Origin: a virus
DNA length: 21,797 nucleotides
Strand: one strand, 5' to 3'
Virus record (IMG/VR): IMGVR_UViG_3300041402_001266
Span: 1 to 21,797 of that record
In this document: positions 18,943 through 21,797 of the stretch, piece after piece
How the letters are laid out: every line of letters begins with the position of its first letter
Position numbering within the stretch: the first letter of the stretch is position 1
Notes under the pieces: generated by a model
The model's input: the letters and a program-made list of their open reading frames with translations, nothing else
What the model was told of the DNA's origin: nothing
Databases searched by the model: none
Position numbers and translations under genes: made by a program

Positions 18943-19848
18943 ATGAAACTATTATGCGAGCTGACCGATGATATCAAAATCACTGAGGATATCATCGACC
19001 TTGGAGAAGGCAAAAGCCGGAAAGATATGTATATCGAAGGCATCACTCTCCAGGGCGAAGTCAAAAATAAAAACAACCGTGTATATCCCAAGGCCGTCTT
19101 AAGCGAAGCCATCAAAAAGCATATTGATGAATTTATGAAAGTTGGTCGTGCCGTTGGTGAATTAAACCATCCCGTTGAAAAATCCTCAGAAATCAATCCG
19201 GACCGCATATCGCACCGGTTTGTTGAGGTTAAAGAGGATGAGAATAATTTCATCACAAAAGCATTAGTGCTGAATACAACTCATGGGACTCAGGTTAAAA
19301 ACCTAATTGGCGGCGGAGTCAAGATGGGTATATCGTCCCGTGGATTTGGCGATGTTAAAGAGTCGGGCAATGCAAAAGTCGTCCAGTCTCTTTATCTGGT
19401 GTCACTGGGTGACATCGTAACAAATCCGTCCGCACCGAATGCTTTTGTCACTGCCGTAATGGAAAAAACTGAGTGGATTTGGGAAAATGGAATCCTTGTC
19501 GGAAAGGATTTATCTGAGGAACTCGATGAATATCGGGACGCTCTGGATAAATCAACTCAAAAAGATCGGGATGACGTTGCAATTGACCTGTTTAAACAGT
19601 ATTTATCCACTATTTCCGAAAATTACCAAAATGTGGATGAATCAATGAAAACGGATATCGAATCTCTCAAACCAGATAAAATCGAGCGCAAAGGAAAAGC
19701 GATCAAGATTACTTGGAACAGTGAGAAAGACCCAAAAAAATTAAAGGCCGAGCTTGAAAAGGCATTGAGTTCCAGTAAAGATAAAATCAAATGGATGGGT
19801 GCCTCAAACGAGAACGGTAAAGCAGTCGCCGAAATTGATTTAAAATAA
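18943..19848 (+). CDS. gp21: Prohead core protease gp21
   Basis: Serine protease that degrades the scaffold and trims head proteins. Seen: GELNHP with H76, and GISSRG with the nucleophile at S131 or S132, as in T4 gp21 and the herpesvirus-assemblin-like fold; IEGITLQGEVKNKNNRVYP at the N-terminus is also typical. T4 gp21 has 212 residues; this one has 301, with about 85 extra residues (about 215-301) containing KGKAIKITWNSE and a helix of Lys/Ala/Leu, probably a removable propeptide or core-binding domain. The ATG has only AAAGG, 7 nt upstream. Confidence 0.93.
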   Translation: MKLLCELTDDIKITEDIIDLGEGKSRKDMYIEGITLQGEVKNKNNRVYPKAVLSEAIKKHIDEFMKVGRAVGELNHPVEKSSEINPDRISHRFVEVKEDENNFITKALVLNTTHGTQVKNLIGGGVKMGISSRGFGDVKESGNAKVVQSLYLVSLGDIVTNPSAPNAFVTAVMEKTEWIWENGILVGKDLSEELDEYRDALDKSTQKDRDDVAIDLFKQYLSTISENYQNVDESMKTDIESLKPDKIERKGKAIKITWNSEKDPKKLKAELEKALSSSKDKIKWMGASNENGKAVAEIDLK

Positions 19849-19888
19849 AACCATGCGAATCGTTGATTCGTATTAATAAGGAGCAGTT

Positions 19889-20311
19889 ATGAAAAAAATG
19901 ACCCATAATTTTGAGGACCTGTATGAAAATTTACAGGAGCATCAGAAAATGGTTATGGAAGGCGGAGAGAAAAAGATATTGCAAAAGGTTCAAATGAAGG
20001 ATGCCTTTACCTTGGATGCGAAAGTGGCCGAGCCGCTTGTGAAAAAAGGATTGATAAGTGCCAATAAAGGCAAAGATACATTTTCGATAACAGATAAAGG
20101 GAAAAATTTCCTTGAAGAGGCCGTTGACCCCAAGGCCATTATTAAAGAGCTTATCGATACCGGTTGGTCGGGCTCAAATGAAGAGCAAATGAAAGCCGTT
20201 CAATTACTGAAAGGTTTGGCGACTTCCGATGACCCTGCATCCAATGCTTTCATGAAAAAGTTGGACAAGTTCACGTCCGGCCTAAAAGCTGACGCAGACG
20301 CAGACGCTTAA
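19889..20311 (+). CDS. Protein of unknown function between gp21 and gp22
   Basis: A 140-residue protein. Residues about 36-75 (KDAFTLDAKVAEPLVKKGLISANKGKDTFSITDKGKNFLEE) look like a winged-helix fold; the second half is helical and ends in ADADADA. AAGGAG lies 6 nt before the ATG. T4 has no gene between 21 and 22, so this is an insertion into a conserved block. Likely a core or internal head protein from its position; the winged-helix-like part could bind DNA. Unproven. Confidence 0.7.
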   Translation: MKKMTHNFEDLYENLQEHQKMVMEGGEKKILQKVQMKDAFTLDAKVAEPLVKKGLISANKGKDTFSITDKGKNFLEEAVDPKAIIKELIDTGWSGSNEEQMKAVQLLKGLATSDDPASNAFMKKLDKFTSGLKADADADA

Positions 20312-20352
20312 TTAAAGAATTACAGAAAATTTGAATAGTTGTTACCTTAAAC

Positions 20353-20360
20353 GGTAAATA
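20353..20360 (+). promoter_or_regulatory. Late promoter motif GGTAAATA before gp22
   Basis: TTAAACGGTAAATA, the most complete form of the motif, shared with 21166 and the minus-strand copy at 11610-11618. It lies 62 nt before the scaffold ATG; AAAAGGAG precedes that ATG. Confidence 0.75.
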
Positions 20361-20421
20361 TGTTTATAATACGAAAAATCATTTATTTTATATAACGGAA
20401 ATTTTTAAAAGGAGAAAAAAC

Positions 20422-21150
20422 ATGGACCTGAAGAAAATTTTGGAAAAATACTTCAAGGAACAGTTATCCGATGAGGCTTTGACAGAAATCACCACTCTAT
20501 TTGAGGCGGCGGTTAATGAAAAGGTCAAAGAGGCGATTGTCTCCACGGAATCTGACCTGGAAGAGTCCAATAAAGCCGAGATGAAAAAATTCAAAAATGA
20601 GTTGGTCGACAAACTTTCCGAGTATACGAAAGTGGCCGTTGATGAATTCATCGATGAAAATCGTCCGGGAATCGAATCCGATGTGAAAGTCAAGGTTGCC
20701 GAAGGCATTGCAAAGGGAATCACCAATGTCCTCAAAGAGCAATATATCAAAGTGCCTGAATCTGAGACCGATGTGGTCACCGATTTGGAGGGCAAACTCA
20801 AAAAGCAGGAAGACAAGCTAAATGAGTCCATCAACTCCGATATCGACAACAAAAAGCAGATTCTGGAATATGAAAAGGCATTATCCTTCAAGAAATTGGT
20901 ATCTGAGGCCGACCTCACAGATGTCGATGCCGAGAAGGTTTTGGATTTGCTTGACGGTATTGAAGCTGATAGCATCGAAACCTTTGAAGAGAAAACAAAT
21001 ATTATCATCGCAAAGGTTAAGGAAGATGGAAATTCTGATGACGATGATGATGACAATTCGCATAACGACCTTAATGAAAACATCAACGATGACGATGACG
21101 ATGACGGGTCCGGCGGAGATGATTCAGAAATCGATCAGTATTTGCCATAA
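20422..21150 (+). CDS. gp22: Prohead scaffold protein gp22
   Basis: Major component of the prohead core around which gp23 assembles; later cut by gp21. The 242 residues (T4 269) are almost entirely helical and charged (LKKILEKYFKEQLSDEALTEITTLFEAAV), with a Pro-containing linker near 110 and a very acidic Asp-rich C-terminal tail (about 205-235) ending SEIDQYLP. T4 gp22 has the same organisation and lies in the same place between gp21 and gp23. GGAG at 20411-20414 precedes the ATG. Confidence 0.92.
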   Translation: MDLKKILEKYFKEQLSDEALTEITTLFEAAVNEKVKEAIVSTESDLEESNKAEMKKFKNELVDKLSEYTKVAVDEFIDENRPGIESDVKVKVAEGIAKGITNVLKEQYIKVPESETDVVTDLEGKLKKQEDKLNESINSDIDNKKQILEYEKALSFKKLVSEADLTDVDAEKVLDLLDGIEADSIETFEEKTNIIIAKVKEDGNSDDDDDDNSHNDLNENINDDDDDDGSGGDDSEIDQYLP

Positions 21151-21165
21151 AAACCATTTTTAAAC

Positions 21166-21173
21166 GGTAAATA
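21166..21173 (+). promoter_or_regulatory. Late promoter motif GGTAAATA before gp23
   Basis: TTTTTAAACGGTAAATA, 16 nt after the gp22 stop and 57 nt before the major capsid ATG. The leader holds TTAACGTAAAAT (21192-21203) and AAGGAG. Confidence 0.76.
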
Positions 21174-21191
21174 AGAATAACAGAGATATTT

Positions 21192-21203
21192 TTAACGTAA
21201 AAT
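21192..21203 (+). repeat. Shared late leader motif TTAACGTAAAAT, copy 2
   Basis: Identical to 18302-18313. Here it lies 19 nt before the gp23 start codon. Confidence 0.45.
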
Positions 21204-21222
21204 ACCATAAGGAGAAAATCTA

Positions 21223-21797
21223 ATGGAAAAATTGTATGAGACTTTTACAGTCGAGCAGGAAGTTCTGGACAAGTGGTTGCCATTGCTTGAAGGTTCCGGC
21301 AAATGGGAGAATTTTGTATCCACATGCCCGAAACTGAATCCGATGGATTTTGCCACGGTTGCTCAATTGTTAGAAAATACCGAACAACTGAGAGAAAAGA
21401 CCACGACCACACAGGGCGTTGGCGACTTTTCACCTATTTTAATCCCGATGCTCCGGCGTGTTATGCCTTCCCTTATCGGAATGCAGATTTTTGGAACACA
21501 GCCAATGTCCGGACCGACCGGCCTGATTTTTGCCCTTCGTGCCGTATATCATAACGATAGCGACTTTCCGGTTAACCGAGCGAATTCGGTTCTGGTCACC
21601 CTTGCGGATGCTTCCTTGTTTGGCGTTGCCACAGGCGGCGTTGGAACTGGTGGCGATATTACCCACGGTGGCACCTCAACAGGCACCGGCGTTGGTATCA
21701 TCCGGCATAAAGAGAACAACAACCTTCTGGTCGAAGTCGTTTCTGGCACGTTTGTTGCAGGCGCAGGCGAGCAGGTCGATAATGCGAATCCGTATTC
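21223..21797 (+). CDS. gp23: Major capsid protein gp23, 5' part
   Basis: The first 191 codons of the major capsid protein, open to the window end. It reads MEKLYETFTVEQEVLDKWLP, then LRRVMPSLIGMQIFGTQPMSGPTGLIFALRAVYHND, close to T4 gp23 (QPMTGPTSQVFGLKAVYGND). The N-terminal 60 or so residues should be removed by gp21; LLE (residues near 21-23 and 47-49) and LRE (near 55) fit the protease preference for a hydrophobic-x-Glu site, but the true cut cannot be chosen. AAGGAG lies 9 nt before the ATG, with a late promoter in front. Partial only because the window ends. Confidence 0.95.
   Translation, partial: MEKLYETFTVEQEVLDKWLPLLEGSGKWENFVSTCPKLNPMDFATVAQLLENTEQLREKTTTTQGVGDFSPILIPMLRRVMPSLIGMQIFGTQPMSGPTGLIFALRAVYHNDSDFPVNRANSVLVTLADASLFGVATGGVGTGGDITHGGTSTGTGVGIIRHKENNNLLVEVVSGTFVAGAGEQVDNANPY

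Noticed and set aside
18603-19256. 217-codon minus-strand ORF
   Set aside because: Mirror of the Asp/Lys-rich codons of gp67-like and gp21; no ribosome site and opposite to the operon.
19856-19870. 6-bp hairpin CGAATC/GATTCG between gp21 and the next gene
   Set aside because: Short, without a U-run, and within a head operon where a terminator is not expected.
20388-21086. 232-codon minus-strand ORF, Ser/Phe-rich
   Set aside because: Antisense shadow of the gp22 scaffold gene, produced by its codon bias.
1-21797. CRISPR arrays, insertion sequences, integrase or attachment sites
   Set aside because: No regularly spaced repeats, transposase or integrase motifs were seen on either strand; the window reads as a lytic phage core region.

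Overview
The window is a piece of a T4-type myovirus genome (Caudoviricetes, contractile tail), clearly diverged from T4. The evidence is a near-complete set of T4 core proteins: gp46/gp47 recombination nuclease, late sigma factor gp55, UvsY, UvsW, gp4, tail tube gp19-like, portal gp20, prohead core gp67-like, prohead protease gp21, scaffold gp22 and the start of the major capsid protein gp23. The DNA is AT-rich, genes are packed with 1-20 bp overlaps, and almost every gene has a GGAG-type ribosome binding site. The host cannot be named from this window. Early promoters of the bacterial sigma70 type and a prepilin-like protein suggest a bacterium with type IV pilus-like machinery.

Layout. Positions 1-11193 are all read on the minus strand and hold early/middle functions. 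From right to left these are: an RNase HI, a block of small unknown proteins with a mini nucleotidyltransferase (ligase-like) and a zinc metallopeptidase, a block of tiny zinc-binding proteins with a prepilin-like protein, then gp55, a polynucleotide-kinase-like protein, gp47, a small coupled ORF, gp46 and a small basic protein. Three near-identical copies of a strong sigma70-type promoter (6108-6194, 8079-8165, 10590-10650) and a separate TTGACA/TATAAT promoter (4443-4472) divide this arm into operons.

Positions 11194-11683 form the only long gene-free stretch. It lies between the divergent arms and contains a sigma70-like promoter pointing right, strong hairpins and two back-to-back late promoters. 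From 11684 to the end everything is on the plus strand: tail tube, uvsY, a DUF1353 protein, two tiny C2H2 zinc-finger proteins, uvsW, gp4 and the head assembly genes in T4 order.

Regulation. A motif GGTAAATA, usually preceded by an AT-rich stretch and C or T, occurs before the structural transcription units (11631, 15108, 18288, 20353, 21166) and once on the minus strand (11610-11618). It is the likely late promoter of this phage, replacing T4's TATAAATA, and the gp55 homologue in the same window is the obvious candidate to read it.

Most worth a second look: the prepilin-like protein in a phage operon; an in-frame UGA-C inside the gp67-like core gene with a 34-residue acidic continuation; the diverged late promoter; the triplicated early promoter; the structured intergenic region; tandem phage C2H2 fingers; and a compact ligase-like protein and zinc peptidase in the early region.
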